This document shows, one piece after another, positions 8,383-17,061 of a stretch of DNA of 64,000 nucleotides. The translations under genes and the position numbers were made by a program. The stretch is from Fuscovulum ytuae. Lineage in GTDB: Bacteria; Pseudomonadota; Alphaproteobacteria; Rhodobacterales; Rhodobacteraceae. The notes beneath the pieces are model-generated. The model saw nothing but the letters and a program-made list of their open reading frames with translations, had not been told where the DNA came from and made no database searches. The stretch spans positions 372,001 to 436,000 of the forward strand of contig NZ_CP124535.1 of assembly GCF_029953595.1 (NCBI RefSeq), given 5' to 3'. Numbering within the stretch: position 1 is the first letter of the stretch; the number at the start of each line of letters is the position of its first letter.

Positions 8383-10062
8383 TCAGGCCCCATCCTCGAT
8401 CACCACACTGGCCGGGGCCAGAATCCCTGCGCCAAAAGGATTCTCCCGCGCCTCAACCGTCAGATTTGCGATCAGCCGGCCCTTGGCCGACCTGATCGCC
8501 ACCACCGGCCCCGTCTCCACCGGCCCCGTCTCCACCGGCCCCGTCTCCACCTCCACCGGCTCCCCCGCCCGCGCGGCCGCCCAAGCCACCACCCGCGCCA
8601 GATCGCCACTTGCCCCCAACGGCCCGTCCGCCATCGCCAGCGCCAGCGATGCCACCCCCTCCACCGCCGCCCCGGCCAGCACCCCCACCGCAAAGGCCGC
8701 ATCGAAGCCCGTCCCCTGCCGCGGATCGTCCTGCACCATGGCCAACCGCTCCCGCCCCGGATTGGGCAGGCAGGCTGCGGCATAGGGGTTGGATCGCATC
8801 CCGATGCTGAACAGCCCCAGATGCAAAGGCCGCCCCCCCGCCAAGGCCCGGCCCGATGCGAAAATCTCCGGCAGAGCCTCCAGCGTTTCCAGAACGCTCA
8901 GGTCATCGGCTGCATGCACGATGGCCGTACCGCCCCATGTCACATAATCCACAAGGCCCGCATCCGGGCGGCAGCGATTGAATTCGGTGAAATTCGTCAG
9001 CATCCCGCCCCCCACCGCCACGCCGGGAAAGGCCGCCCGCAAAGGCGCGATCAGGTCGATCGGGCGCGGGCCATCGGGCCAAGGCCCCTCGGGCTGATGG
9101 CTTTTCAGATAGGGCGCGGGCAGGGCCATCACCCGCTCAGGGCGCAATCCCGCCACCGTCAAGCGCTCGGCAAGGCCGCGCAAGACCACCTCTGGGTCAT
9201 CCCCCTCGGCCAGCACGATCTCCAGCGCATCCGCCCTCCCGCCCGCCAGCCCGGCCAGCACAGCATCCGACACCCCGGCCTCCAGCCGGATCAGTCGCGG
9301 CAGATCGGGCAGGTCCGGATGCCGGGGCAGGGCGGTCAGCCCCGGCTCCACCGCCATCTCCACGACGGGCAGGCGGGCACGGCGCGCAGCGACCTGTGCC
9401 GCCGCCCCCTTGGCCCGCCCCGAGAGCGTGATCTCTACCATTTGGCCGACCGGTGCCGTGGGGCCAAGCGTGAAGGGCAAGGGCAGGCGCAAGGGACGGC
9501 AATAGGTCTTGAAACTCGCATCCGACCAGTTCCGCTGATCCTCCATCTCGAAGACTTCGCCCTGCATCGCGATCTCAACCGAGACCCCCTCCACCTCATG
9601 CGCCAGTCCCGCGATGTCAAAGACCGGCTGGCTGGGAGAGATCAGCGCAGGCCAGACCGTGGCCTCCTCATCCCCATCCGCATGACGCACCCGCAAGGCC
9701 TGCCCCGAAACACCCCGCAGCGGATGCAGCAAGGTGAACCCCGCCCGGTTCACCGCCAGATCGGCCTCCGCCTCCAAACTGACCTCGGCCCTGATCCGCG
9801 CCGCGCCATCCTCTGCGGTCACTTCCACCCGAAACACGCCGGTAAAGCCCGCCTCCCTTCCCCGAAAGCGATGAAGATAGCGGATGCGCCCCGCCTCCTC
9901 CTCCAGCCGCTCTTCCAACGTTTCGGTCGGATGGGTGCCCCAATTCGGATCGCGCACCGGATAGGACAGGCGGCGCAGCACCTCGACCCCGTCAAAGGTG
10001 ATGGCCCTCAGATCACCTTCCAGGATCGACAGCCGGACCGGCCCCAATGTGACGCTGCGCAT
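8383..10062 (-). CDS. apnL: Probable D-apionate lactonase
   Basis: 559 residues from the ATG at 10062, chosen because GGAGGGA lies just upstream; an alternative ATG at 10086 adds eight residues. The protein does not resemble SMP-30, gluconolactonase or amidohydrolase lactonases. Its layout fits apionate lactonase: an N-terminal beta-rich region (to about 225) with VRDPNWGTHPTE and EMEDQRNWSDASFKTYCRP, a middle TIM-barrel-like part with GGGMLTNFTEFNRCRP, and a later segment with LFSIGMRSNPYAAA, then a small C-terminal beta domain. It would hydrolyse the lactone made by the neighbouring dehydrogenase. The later enzymes (apionate oxidoisomerase, 3-oxo-isoapionate decarboxylase or kinase) are not in the window. 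A triple ETGPV repeat sits near the C-terminus. Confidence 0.65.
   Translation of the reverse strand: MRSVTLGPVRLSILEGDLRAITFDGVEVLRRLSYPVRDPNWGTHPTETLEERLEEEAGRIRYLHRFRGREAGFTGVFRVEVTAEDGAARIRAEVSLEAEADLAVNRAGFTLLHPLRGVSGQALRVRHADGDEEATVWPALISPSQPVFDIAGLAHEVEGVSVEIAMQGEVFEMEDQRNWSDASFKTYCRPLRLPLPFTLGPTAPVGQMVEITLSGRAKGAAAQVAARRARLPVVEMAVEPGLTALPRHPDLPDLPRLIRLEAGVSDAVLAGLAGGRADALEIVLAEGDDPEVVLRGLAERLTVAGLRPERVMALPAPYLKSHQPEGPWPDGPRPIDLIAPLRAAFPGVAVGGGMLTNFTEFNRCRPDAGLVDYVTWGGTAIVHAADDLSVLETLEALPEIFASGRALAGGRPLHLGLFSIGMRSNPYAAACLPNPGRERLAMVQDDPRQGTGFDAAFAVGVLAGAAVEGVASLALAMADGPLGASGDLARVVAWAAARAGEPVEVETGPVETGPVETGPVVAIRSAKGRLIANLTVEARENPFGAGILAPASVVIEDGA
8503..8547. repeat. Three perfect 15-bp tandem repeats inside the lactonase gene
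   Basis: The unit CACCGGCCCCGTCTC occurs three times head to tail with no mismatch. On the coding (minus) strand it encodes ETGPV repeated in frame between the last helix and the C-terminal beta domain. Identical codons point to recent slippage, and the 15-bp unit keeps the frame. Copy number may vary between strains. Confidence 0.9.
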
Positions 10063-10146
10063 CGGTCCCTCCGTCCCATTCCGCAACTCATCATACCAGT
10101 TGCGACGGCCATCTCAAGTATTGCCGAAACCTTTCGCCACCGCACG

Positions 10147-10194
10147 CTGCGTGCCCACAGTTTGCTGCACAAAATACGGCACAAAACAGGGCAC
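10147..10194 (-). repeat. Tandem repeat with 12-bp period, copy A
   Basis: Read on the minus strand it consists of four 12-bp units: GTGCCCTGTTTT, GTGCCGTATTTT, GTGCAGCAAACT and GTGGGCACGCAG. It begins 5 bases after the stop of the histidine phosphatase gene and ends 84 bases before the lactonase start. It matches copy B at 53717-53764 at 44 of 48 positions, and copy C at 25535-25578 shares the period and the unit GTGCNGCAAACT. The role is unknown. Confidence 0.8.
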
Positions 10195-10199
10195 AGAGG

Positions 10200-10730
10200 T
10201 TACAGCAGATTTTCCGCCCAGATGGGGGTAAAGCTGACCACGGACCCGGTCACCGGACGATAGTCCCGCCCGTCGCCGATCCGACCAAACAGCATCCGAT
10301 TGACCCAGTAATGGCCCACGATCACCACCTCGCCGTCCGCTATAGGGGGCAGATCGCGCCAAAAATCCATCACCCGCTCGGTGACTTGGGCAAGGCTTTC
10401 GCCACCATCTATAGGGGTCGTTGCATGGGCCTTCCGCAAGCTAAGGGATTGCTTTCCCTTGGGGCGCCCTTCCAGAATGCCGAAATCAATCTCCATCAGG
10501 CGCGGATCGGTTCGCAGGGGAAGGCCCGTCGCCTGCGCCAAGGGGGCCGCCGTCTGCACCGCCCGCTGCAAGGGGCTGGCCCAGATCTGCCCGATCCGCC
10601 GCCCCGCCAGCGCCCGCGCCACCCCCTCTGCCTGCGCCTCTCCGATGGCCGTCAAGGGCAGGTCCTGTCGCCCCACATAGCAGCGCCCATTCCCTGCCGT
10701 CTCGCCATGGCGGGCCAAATGAATCAACAC
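10200..10730 (-). CDS. Histidine phosphatase superfamily protein
   Basis: 176 residues. The RHG motif is at LARHGETAGN (His8), and the second catalytic His is in VVIVGHYWVNRM near residue 140. The central LMEIDFGILEGRP matches the family's acid-residue region. The size fits small cobC/GpmB-like phosphatases, which remove phosphate from sugars, nucleotides or small phosphoesters. It is the last gene of a nine-gene minus-strand operon and overlaps the preceding glycosyltransferase by 7 bp. In that setting it could dephosphorylate a product or intermediate made by the operon's kinase-like proteins; this is inference. Confidence 0.9.
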   Translation of the reverse strand: MLIHLARHGETAGNGRCYVGRQDLPLTAIGEAQAEGVARALAGRRIGQIWASPLQRAVQTAAPLAQATGLPLRTDPRLMEIDFGILEGRPKGKQSLSLRKAHATTPIDGGESLAQVTERVMDFWRDLPPIADGEVVIVGHYWVNRMLFGRIGDGRDYRPVTGSVVSFTPIWAENLL

Positions 10731-11851
10731 CTTAGCACCCGTTCATAAAGCGCCTCTACCGCCGCCGTCGCGCGCGGCCAGCCGAAGTCGGCGGCCCGTT
10801 TCCGCCCCGCCACCACCATTTTCGCCCGCATCTTGGAGCCGGTTTCCGCCATCGCACGGGCCAGTTCCCCTGCATCCTCCACCGCCACCAACCGCGCCGC
10901 CCCCCCTGCCACTTCGGGGATTGCGCCCGCGTTGCTCGCAACAACCGGGCAGCCCGCCGCCATCGCCTCGACAATCATCAGGCCGAACCCTTCCCACCGC
11001 GAGGGGGCCACCAGCAGGTCAAGCGCCGCATAAACAGTCGCCATGTCTTTGATATGGCCAAGAAAAATGATCCGATCACCAGCCCCCGCCGCAGCCACGC
11101 GGGCCTTCAATATCTCGGTCAAGGCGGTATCTTCCGCTGCACCGATCAGGGCGAACTGCCCCAAATGCCCCCGCGCCAGCAAGTCCAGCGCCGCCTCTAC
11201 GAACAGGTCTTGCCCTTTCTGGCGGCAGATACGCCCCACGCAGCCGATCACCTCGGCCTCGGCGTCCAACCCAAAGGCTGCCCGTGCCTCCGCCTTTGAT
11301 TGGTTCCCAACTTTCTCGCAGTCGATGCCGTTCGGGATGACCTCAACCCGGTCAATCGCCACCTGCAACCGCGCCGCAACATGCTTTTGCACCGCACCTG
11401 AAACGGCCACCAACGCATCCGTCCCCGCCGCCATCCGCCGCTCCAGTGACAGGGCCGAAGACCCCGGAAGCCACTTGTCATCATATTGGTTGTGATAGTG
11501 AGAAATGATCCGCAAACCATTGTCACGCAAAAGAAAACCAGCCATTCGTCCGAATATGTTCGGCCTGAAACTGTGGCTATGCATGACGCCGATCTCTTGT
11601 TGCATCAGCCAATCGGCCAGTTGCGCCACCGCGTCGATCTTGTCTGCCCCCAGCGCGACATGCACGGTCGCACCAGCCGCTTCGAACTTCTGCCGCAAGG
11701 CCCGCGCGGCTTCTGGTTCGGCAGCAGGCTTCAGGCAATAGACATGCGGCGCAAAGCAGTTCGCCCGACCATGGCGCACCAGTCCCAGAACCGCCTCTGG
11801 CACACCACCCGTGCCAAGCGAGTTAAGAATATGGGCGACCCGTACCGTCAT
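10724..11851 (-). CDS. GT4 family glycosyltransferase
   Basis: 375 residues with the GT-B plan of family 4. The N-lobe opens VRVAHILNSLGTGGVPEAVLGLV and contains HSHSFRPNIFGRMAGFL. The C-lobe has VIPNGID, then GRICRQKGQDLFVEAA, and the E-x7-E nucleotide-sugar site in PSRWEGFGLMIVEAMAAGCPVV. It would add a sugar from a nucleotide donor to a soluble or lipid-linked acceptor in the cytoplasm. Its ATG overlaps the stop of the upstream kinase-like gene by 4 bp. Confidence 0.9.
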   Translation of the reverse strand: MTVRVAHILNSLGTGGVPEAVLGLVRHGRANCFAPHVYCLKPAAEPEAARALRQKFEAAGATVHVALGADKIDAVAQLADWLMQQEIGVMHSHSFRPNIFGRMAGFLLRDNGLRIISHYHNQYDDKWLPGSSALSLERRMAAGTDALVAVSGAVQKHVAARLQVAIDRVEVIPNGIDCEKVGNQSKAEARAAFGLDAEAEVIGCVGRICRQKGQDLFVEAALDLLARGHLGQFALIGAAEDTALTEILKARVAAAGAGDRIIFLGHIKDMATVYAALDLLVAPSRWEGFGLMIVEAMAAGCPVVASNAGAIPEVAGGAARLVAVEDAGELARAMAETGSKMRAKMVVAGRKRAADFGWPRATAAVEALYERVLRC

Positions 11852-12960
11852 GCCAGACTCGCTGCCTCTGCCTTTTCCAGGCCGGCAATGACCCTCCGGC
11901 TTGGCGTACCGCCCTTGCGGATCAGGTGGCGCAGCCTTTCCAGTTCGGCCTTCGCGCGTGCCGGACGCAGGTTTGCAGGAGGCGATGAAATTCTGGAATA
12001 TCCCTCAATAACAAACTGTTCCGCGTTGAAGCTGTGATCCAATGCGGCATCCTGCAAGCCGCATAGCAGCGTCGCAAGGTCACGTCCCGCATCGCCCGCC
12101 CCGGCCCGGTCAAAGTCAAGCAGGGTCAGGTGATCTGGATCCGTCCCGCGATCCACAAGAACCTGGGCCAGCGATAAATCGCCGTGACAAAGTGACAGAT
12201 GCTTTTCATTCCCCTTTGGCAAAGCGTCCCATATCCTTTGCAATCTTGGCGCAAGACCCGGGATGGCGGCTTGCAACCACGGCAACGGATCGTTCGGTAC
12301 ATCCACTTCTGGTAGCCCAGCAGGATCACAATCATGCAAGCGCGCGATCAGCGACCCAAGCGCCTCAAGTCGATTTGCGTTGGCAAGTCCGCCCTCAAGC
12401 GCCTCGCCTTGGCAGAAGGTAAGGCAATAGCCGATCTGATCGGTTTGAAGCCGGGGGATTGGGATGTACTGGCCAGATGCCGCACGCTCGACCATCCTAT
12501 GGCGTGAGATAGCTTCGACAAGCCGTTCTTTTTTCTTGAATTTTTGGATAATCGGTTCGCCGCTGCCCGCCATCATCACGGTGGCGCGGCGTCCGGGGAT
12601 ATAGCGCAGGATGCGTGTTGCGGGGTCTGCGAGCGGCTCATCAAGGTGCAAGGCCGGATCGTCTTCCAGATCGAACCAACACAGCTTTTCCGGCCCAAGG
12701 CATAGTGTGCGCGCCTGCAATCCCGGCGCTGATCGTAGCGGGGCTTGCACCGTCCATAGGATCTGTTTCAGCCGCAAGACACCATCCCGCAGGCGCGTTT
12801 GGATGTCGGTTGATACTGCCGCTCCGGGCTTGCAAAGCAGGGCTTGTGCCGGACGGTCCGCCGCCACAAGGGCATCAGCCTTGGCCAGAAGCGACGCGTT
12901 TTCGCAATGGCCGATCAACGCATAGCGCTGCACCAGTGGGGATGGGGCCAGCATCATCAT
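11848..12960 (-). CDS. APH-fold kinase-like protein 1
   Basis: 370 residues, starting at the first of three consecutive ATG codons (12960), which overlaps the upstream stop. The N-terminal 110 residues match nothing I recognise. Residues 120-370 form an aminoglycoside/choline-kinase-like fold: RYIPGRRAT with a lysine at IIQKFKK (about 140), the loop CHGDLSLAQ (His259, Asp261, Gln266) and the metal site LLDFDRAGAGDAGRDLA. Classical APH enzymes have Asn where this protein has Gln, so activity should not be assumed. A small-molecule O-kinase, perhaps for a sugar in the pathway, is the simplest reading. Confidence 0.82.
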   Translation of the reverse strand: MMMLAPSPLVQRYALIGHCENASLLAKADALVAADRPAQALLCKPGAAVSTDIQTRLRDGVLRLKQILWTVQAPLRSAPGLQARTLCLGPEKLCWFDLEDDPALHLDEPLADPATRILRYIPGRRATVMMAGSGEPIIQKFKKKERLVEAISRHRMVERAASGQYIPIPRLQTDQIGYCLTFCQGEALEGGLANANRLEALGSLIARLHDCDPAGLPEVDVPNDPLPWLQAAIPGLAPRLQRIWDALPKGNEKHLSLCHGDLSLAQVLVDRGTDPDHLTLLDFDRAGAGDAGRDLATLLCGLQDAALDHSFNAEQFVIEGYSRISSPPANLRPARAKAELERLRHLIRKGGTPSRRVIAGLEKAEAASLA

Positions 12961-14117
12961 GCCAGCAGGACCTTGCGAATATCCTGCGCGGCCGACGCGC
13001 CATCCCGCAGTGCCAGGAATTTTGCGGCATGGATGCGTGCAAGACCGTGAAACCAATGGAAATTGGGGCCTGCTGCCTGCCAAAGAACCTTGCGCGCGGC
13101 AATACAAGCCTTGGTCGAGAAGGTCCCGATGACCGATCCAAGGTCCAATCGGGCATCCAGCAGTGCAAGGTCGAAATCAGGATCGCCCCGCTTCATGCTT
13201 TCGGTGTCGATCATGGTGACCCGGCTGGATTCAACGAAGAGATGATCAGGTTTCAGGTCGGCATGAAGTGGGACATGGTGCAAGACAGGTGGATTGGCTG
13301 CGCAAGACTCGATGATGCGCCGCGCCTGCTGGCCCGCTTCGACATCGGCATCAAGAATAAGGCTGGCCGCCCGGCGGGCAGGGAGCAGATAGTCGTCAAG
13401 CGTCATGGCAAGCAGCGCGGGCGCGTCGCAGGACCACAAGACCCGCATCGCCTCATGGCAACGGTTCAAGGTCGTTGTGATCGCCTCGGTATCGCCTTCG
13501 ACCAGAATATCCTCAAGGCTTTCACCTTGGGCGGCGGCATAGGCGATGATCCCGCGTTCCGCCAAAAGACCCGTGACAGGGGTTAGGCCCAAGATACTGC
13601 CCTCGATCTGGCGTTCCAGTCTGGAATGAAGATCGGCATGCGCCTGGGCCTGCATGTTGCGCGCGACCTTCACGAAGAAGGGGCGGCCATCATCCGACAT
13701 CCAGCGAAAGGTTGCCGAAAGACCCGGACGGTAGCGAACAATTTGCGGCAAAGACTGCGCATTGCAACCAAGAAGCCGAGGAGCCAAGTCTCGGCTTTCA
13801 TTTAGAAAAGTTGCAAGTTCCGGCAGCCTGTGATCCATTGGAAAGGCTTCGAAAGCGGCAGGGATCTTCTCATCGATCCGCAGATGGGGGCGCTTGATCC
13901 GCAGATGCAAAAGCTTTTCTCGGCGCAGGAACCAGATCACGCCTTCCCGTCGGGTTTTTCCGATCCCAAGGGCGACATGAAGGGCGGCTCGCAAGCCGGG
14001 ATGGTGACGCAGGCGCAGCACCTCCACTTCTGCGGCGCCTGTGATGCGCGACAGATCCTCCTGCGACAAAGTCTGAAGGCCGCTTAGAACGGGGTCCTTT
14101 GGAAAAGCGGTTCTCAT
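12957..14117 (-). CDS. APH-fold kinase-like protein 2
   Basis: 386 residues. As in its neighbour, a N-terminal region of about 125 residues precedes a kinase-like fold with RYRPGLSATF, a probable ATP-binding lysine in RPFFVKVARNM (Lys150), HADLKPDHLF (His285, Asp287, and His292 where Asn is usual) and the metal-binding MIDTESMKRGDPDFDLALL. RYxPGxxAT is shared with protein 1, so these two probably arose by duplication. It overlaps both flanking genes by 4 bp. The substrate is unknown; a degenerate, non-catalytic partner is possible given the replaced Asn. Confidence 0.8.
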   Translation of the reverse strand: MRTAFPKDPVLSGLQTLSQEDLSRITGAAEVEVLRLRHHPGLRAALHVALGIGKTRREGVIWFLRREKLLHLRIKRPHLRIDEKIPAAFEAFPMDHRLPELATFLNESRDLAPRLLGCNAQSLPQIVRYRPGLSATFRWMSDDGRPFFVKVARNMQAQAHADLHSRLERQIEGSILGLTPVTGLLAERGIIAYAAAQGESLEDILVEGDTEAITTTLNRCHEAMRVLWSCDAPALLAMTLDDYLLPARRAASLILDADVEAGQQARRIIESCAANPPVLHHVPLHADLKPDHLFVESSRVTMIDTESMKRGDPDFDLALLDARLDLGSVIGTFSTKACIAARKVLWQAAGPNFHWFHGLARIHAAKFLALRDGASAAQDIRKVLLA

Positions 14118-15295
14118 ACCTCATCCTCCAGCAGGGCGGAAAGGTTGGCGCGCGGCTCGCCGCTAAAGGCCCAGAGCATGGCCAACCGCAACCGGGCCAC
14201 GCGTCGCCATACTGCGATGCGTGACAGCTTGATTTGTGGGAAAAGCCGTTCTGCAGCCGTGGCATAGGCGGCGAAGCTGCGGTCTTTTCGCAGCCCGGCA
14301 AGATCGAGATGCGCTTGCAGATTGCCCAAATCCATGGCCGGATCGCCGCGCGAAAGCGTGTCGAAATCCAGCAATCCGGCCAAGCCACGAAACAGAAGTA
14401 TCTGCCCTTCATGCAGGTCGCGGTGGCAGGTCACCGGCTCCATGACAGGCAATTCACGCAGGGCTTTGCGGATCGACAGTAGTTTCGGCTGAATTTTGTG
14501 GCCGAGATCGGGGAACACCGTGATGACGCGGTCTTCCCATTGCGACAAAAGCGCGATTTCATCCTCTGCTGTCCAATGCGGCGCGTCGCATCGTGACTGT
14601 TGCAGGGCAGACAGCGCCCGCGCTGTCGCATCAATGCCGGAAAACCCACGCAGTCCGCGAAGCTGCATCGGATGGCCGGGCAACGCTGCGTAAAGGGCAA
14701 GGCCAAGCGCCCGATCCACACCCAAGGGACGGGGAAGCCTCAGGTCATTATTGTGGGACATGGCCTGCCAGAGCGACTGATGCCGCGCGATGGCCGCCGC
14801 TGCGGCTTGCGCAGTGGGGGACCGCAAGCGCGCATAAGCGGTTCCATCGGCGTGGCGGATGCGCAACACGGCCCTCCGGCCAAGCCGATGGGCGACCAAT
14901 GCGATAGTGAAAGGGCCCTTCAAGCCGATGTCCGTCAGGCAGCGCTCCGCTAGTTCTTTGTCGGATAACAGGCGCAGGCCGGGAAGCTTTGCGTCGGTTC
15001 CAGGCCGGCGCAACAAAACCCCGGCCTTTGCATTCCAGCGCAGGCTATCCGGTTGGCCCATGCGCGCCAGACGCTCAGTCTCGGCGTCGCGCCGATCTGC
15101 TGCAGCTTGGCCGAACCATTCAAGAATCCAGACCTGACCCTGATGCAGAATTTGCGCATGGGGCGCGCGACCTGATGGAAAATGCATGCGCATCAACTGG
15201 ATCGGACCGAGGCCGGGCAGCTGCCCGCCGATCATCGCATGGATCAATTCGGTCGGGGGAAGCGTTGGGGTCGGATTGGGCATATGCTGTGTCAT
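14114..15295 (-). CDS. APH-fold kinase-like protein 3
   Basis: 393 residues. The N-terminal 110 residues are not recognised; a kinase-like fold then follows with KGPFTIALVAHRLGRRAVLRI as a glycine-poor N-lobe, the loop CHRDLHEGQILLF (His291, Asp293, Gln298) and LLDFDTLSRGDPAMDLGNL as metal site. Gln again replaces Asn. Genes for proteins 1, 2 and 3 are contiguous, each overlapping the next by ATGA, so their products are probably made in similar amounts and may act in sequence or as a complex. It follows directly after the ABC exporter gene. Confidence 0.8.
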   Translation of the reverse strand: MTQHMPNPTPTLPPTELIHAMIGGQLPGLGPIQLMRMHFPSGRAPHAQILHQGQVWILEWFGQAAADRRDAETERLARMGQPDSLRWNAKAGVLLRRPGTDAKLPGLRLLSDKELAERCLTDIGLKGPFTIALVAHRLGRRAVLRIRHADGTAYARLRSPTAQAAAAAIARHQSLWQAMSHNNDLRLPRPLGVDRALGLALYAALPGHPMQLRGLRGFSGIDATARALSALQQSRCDAPHWTAEDEIALLSQWEDRVITVFPDLGHKIQPKLLSIRKALRELPVMEPVTCHRDLHEGQILLFRGLAGLLDFDTLSRGDPAMDLGNLQAHLDLAGLRKDRSFAAYATAAERLFPQIKLSRIAVWRRVARLRLAMLWAFSGEPRANLSALLEDEV

Positions 15296-17061
15296 GCCTT
15301 GCGCTCCAAGACTAGCGGGGGAAAGCCGTCTTCCGCGAACTTGCGATCCACAAGATGCACGATGCGGTCGGCCATGCTGAGTGTCAGGTCGTCATGCGCG
15401 ATCAGAAGGGTGGTCCGATCCCGGCTGATCATCTTCAAGGTCTGGACAAGTTCGGCAGCCGTCGTGCGATCAAGTCCGGTCAGCGGTTCATCCAGAATGA
15501 GGATCGGGGCGTCCCGCAATAAGGCGCGCGCGATTGCAATTCTTTGACGCTGACCACCGGAAAGCGTTTCGCCGCGTTCGCCAAGGACGGTGTCATAGCC
15601 TTGGGGAAGGCGGCGGATAAACCTGTCCGCACCCGACGCGCGGGCGGCGGCTGCAATGTCTTCCTCATCGGCATCAAGACGCCCATATGCGATATTTTCG
15701 CGGATTGTGGCGGCGAAGAGGGGCGAGTCCTGAAGCACGACGGCGATCTGTTCCCGAAGCGAGTCCAGCGTCAGGTCACGGATATCGGTTCCATCCAGCA
15801 AGATGCGGCCGGATTGCGGTTCATAAAACCGCATCAGCAGTTTGGCGACCGAGGATTTTCCCATCCCGCTTGGTCCGACAAGTGCCACGGTTTCCCCTGC
15901 ACGCAACGTAAGGGTGGCATTCTTCAAGACAGGTTCGCAGCCGGGATAGGCGAAGGTCAGATCTATAATGCTGATCCAGCGACGCAGCGAATGTGCTTTG
16001 CGGGCATTCGGCCGATCGGTGATTTCTGGATTAAGGTCAAGGACTTCCAGCAAACGTTCGCCGCTTGCGGTGGCTTTTGCGACCCGGGCTGACATGCTGC
16101 TCATGCGCCGGATAGGTTTGTGCAGGGTGGTCAGATAAGCCGTGAAGACCAAAAGATCGCCCGGACTGATCCCCCCGGCCTGAACACGGGTGACGCCATA
16201 CCACATCACCAGACAGGTGCCGATCGCAAGAACGACCTGAACCAACCTGTCCATCTCTGCCGAGATGCGCGTGGCCATGACACCTGCTTCGGCTGATGAC
16301 AGGTTTTGTTCAGAAAAGCGGGCCTCTTCATATGCTTCGTTGGCAAAGCCCTTGACCAGAGAGATGCCTGAAATGCCTTCAGTCATGACAACGGCGATAC
16401 GCCCCTCGCCGCGCCTTTGGTGGCGTGCGGCATCCTTGATGCGGCCACCATAGCGGTGGGTCAGAAAGGCAAGTGCGGGAAGAATAGCCATGGCGGCAAG
16501 GGTCAGTCGCCAATCCATCAGTGCCATGATCAGGACGGTCCCGATCAGAACAAGGCTGCGCGCTGCAAAAAGAACGCCGGCCTCGATCAGCAAATCGCGC
16601 ATCATCCGCACGTCGCTGGTAAGGCGTGACACAATCTCGGCCGTTGATACGCTGTCGTGGAAGGAATGCGACAGACGTTGCACATGACGGTACAGATCGA
16701 GCCGGATATCGGCGACGACCCTTTGTCCTACCCCGGCGATCAAAGTTGATTGGACATAGCCTGCCAGACCGCCCAGCACGGCGATCCCAAGAATGGCTAT
16801 ACAGCAGAGCCATAGCAAAGATTGCCCCGACCCAACCCAAGAGAGGACTTGGGTCATCACGAAATCCGGCTGTTCCTGCGGAATGAGAATGCCATCAAAG
16901 ACAATCTTCACAGGCCAAGGGCGGATGATCTCGGCCAAGGCCACAAAGCACATGGCAAGAAAGCCCAAGGCAAGCTTGGTCCGATAGGGCCGCGCGTGGG
17001 GTGACAGTCGGCGCAGCAGCCGCCAGATGGTGGCGGGGTGCAACTTGCGATTCTTGCTCAT
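15292..17061 (-). CDS. ABC exporter, fused permease-ATPase half-transporter
   Basis: 589 residues, the usual length of MsbA/LmrA-type half transporters that work as homodimers. The six-helix membrane domain covers about residues 25-330 and includes EIIRPWPVKIVFDGIL. The ATPase domain has Walker A GPSGMGKSS, Q-loop VLQDSPLFAATIRENIAYG, signature LSGGQRQRIAIARALL, Walker B ILILDEP and switch His in LLIAHDD. There is no peptidase C39 domain and no membrane-fusion protein nearby, so a lipid-linked or small glycosylated product is a better cargo guess than a protein. It sits mid-operon between a glycosyltransferase and kinase-like genes. Confidence 0.93.
   Translation of the reverse strand: MSKNRKLHPATIWRLLRRLSPHARPYRTKLALGFLAMCFVALAEIIRPWPVKIVFDGILIPQEQPDFVMTQVLSWVGSGQSLLWLCCIAILGIAVLGGLAGYVQSTLIAGVGQRVVADIRLDLYRHVQRLSHSFHDSVSTAEIVSRLTSDVRMMRDLLIEAGVLFAARSLVLIGTVLIMALMDWRLTLAAMAILPALAFLTHRYGGRIKDAARHQRRGEGRIAVVMTEGISGISLVKGFANEAYEEARFSEQNLSSAEAGVMATRISAEMDRLVQVVLAIGTCLVMWYGVTRVQAGGISPGDLLVFTAYLTTLHKPIRRMSSMSARVAKATASGERLLEVLDLNPEITDRPNARKAHSLRRWISIIDLTFAYPGCEPVLKNATLTLRAGETVALVGPSGMGKSSVAKLLMRFYEPQSGRILLDGTDIRDLTLDSLREQIAVVLQDSPLFAATIRENIAYGRLDADEEDIAAAARASGADRFIRRLPQGYDTVLGERGETLSGGQRQRIAIARALLRDAPILILDEPLTGLDRTTAAELVQTLKMISRDRTTLLIAHDDLTLSMADRIVHLVDRKFAEDGFPPLVLERKA

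Noticed and set aside
10147-10194. CRISPR array
   Set aside because: Units are 12 bp without unique spacers, only four per array, and no cas genes are present.
8260-10263. 667-codon plus-strand frame opposite the lactonase gene
   Set aside because: It has a shadow-type composition and no ribosome site or domain. The minus-strand gene has coherent motifs and a good Shine-Dalgarno.
15292-17061. ABC exporter as the type I secretion ATPase for the RTX sulfatase
   Set aside because: It lacks a C39-like N-terminal domain, no membrane-fusion partner is encoded nearby, and the sulfatase gene is 17 kb away in another operon.
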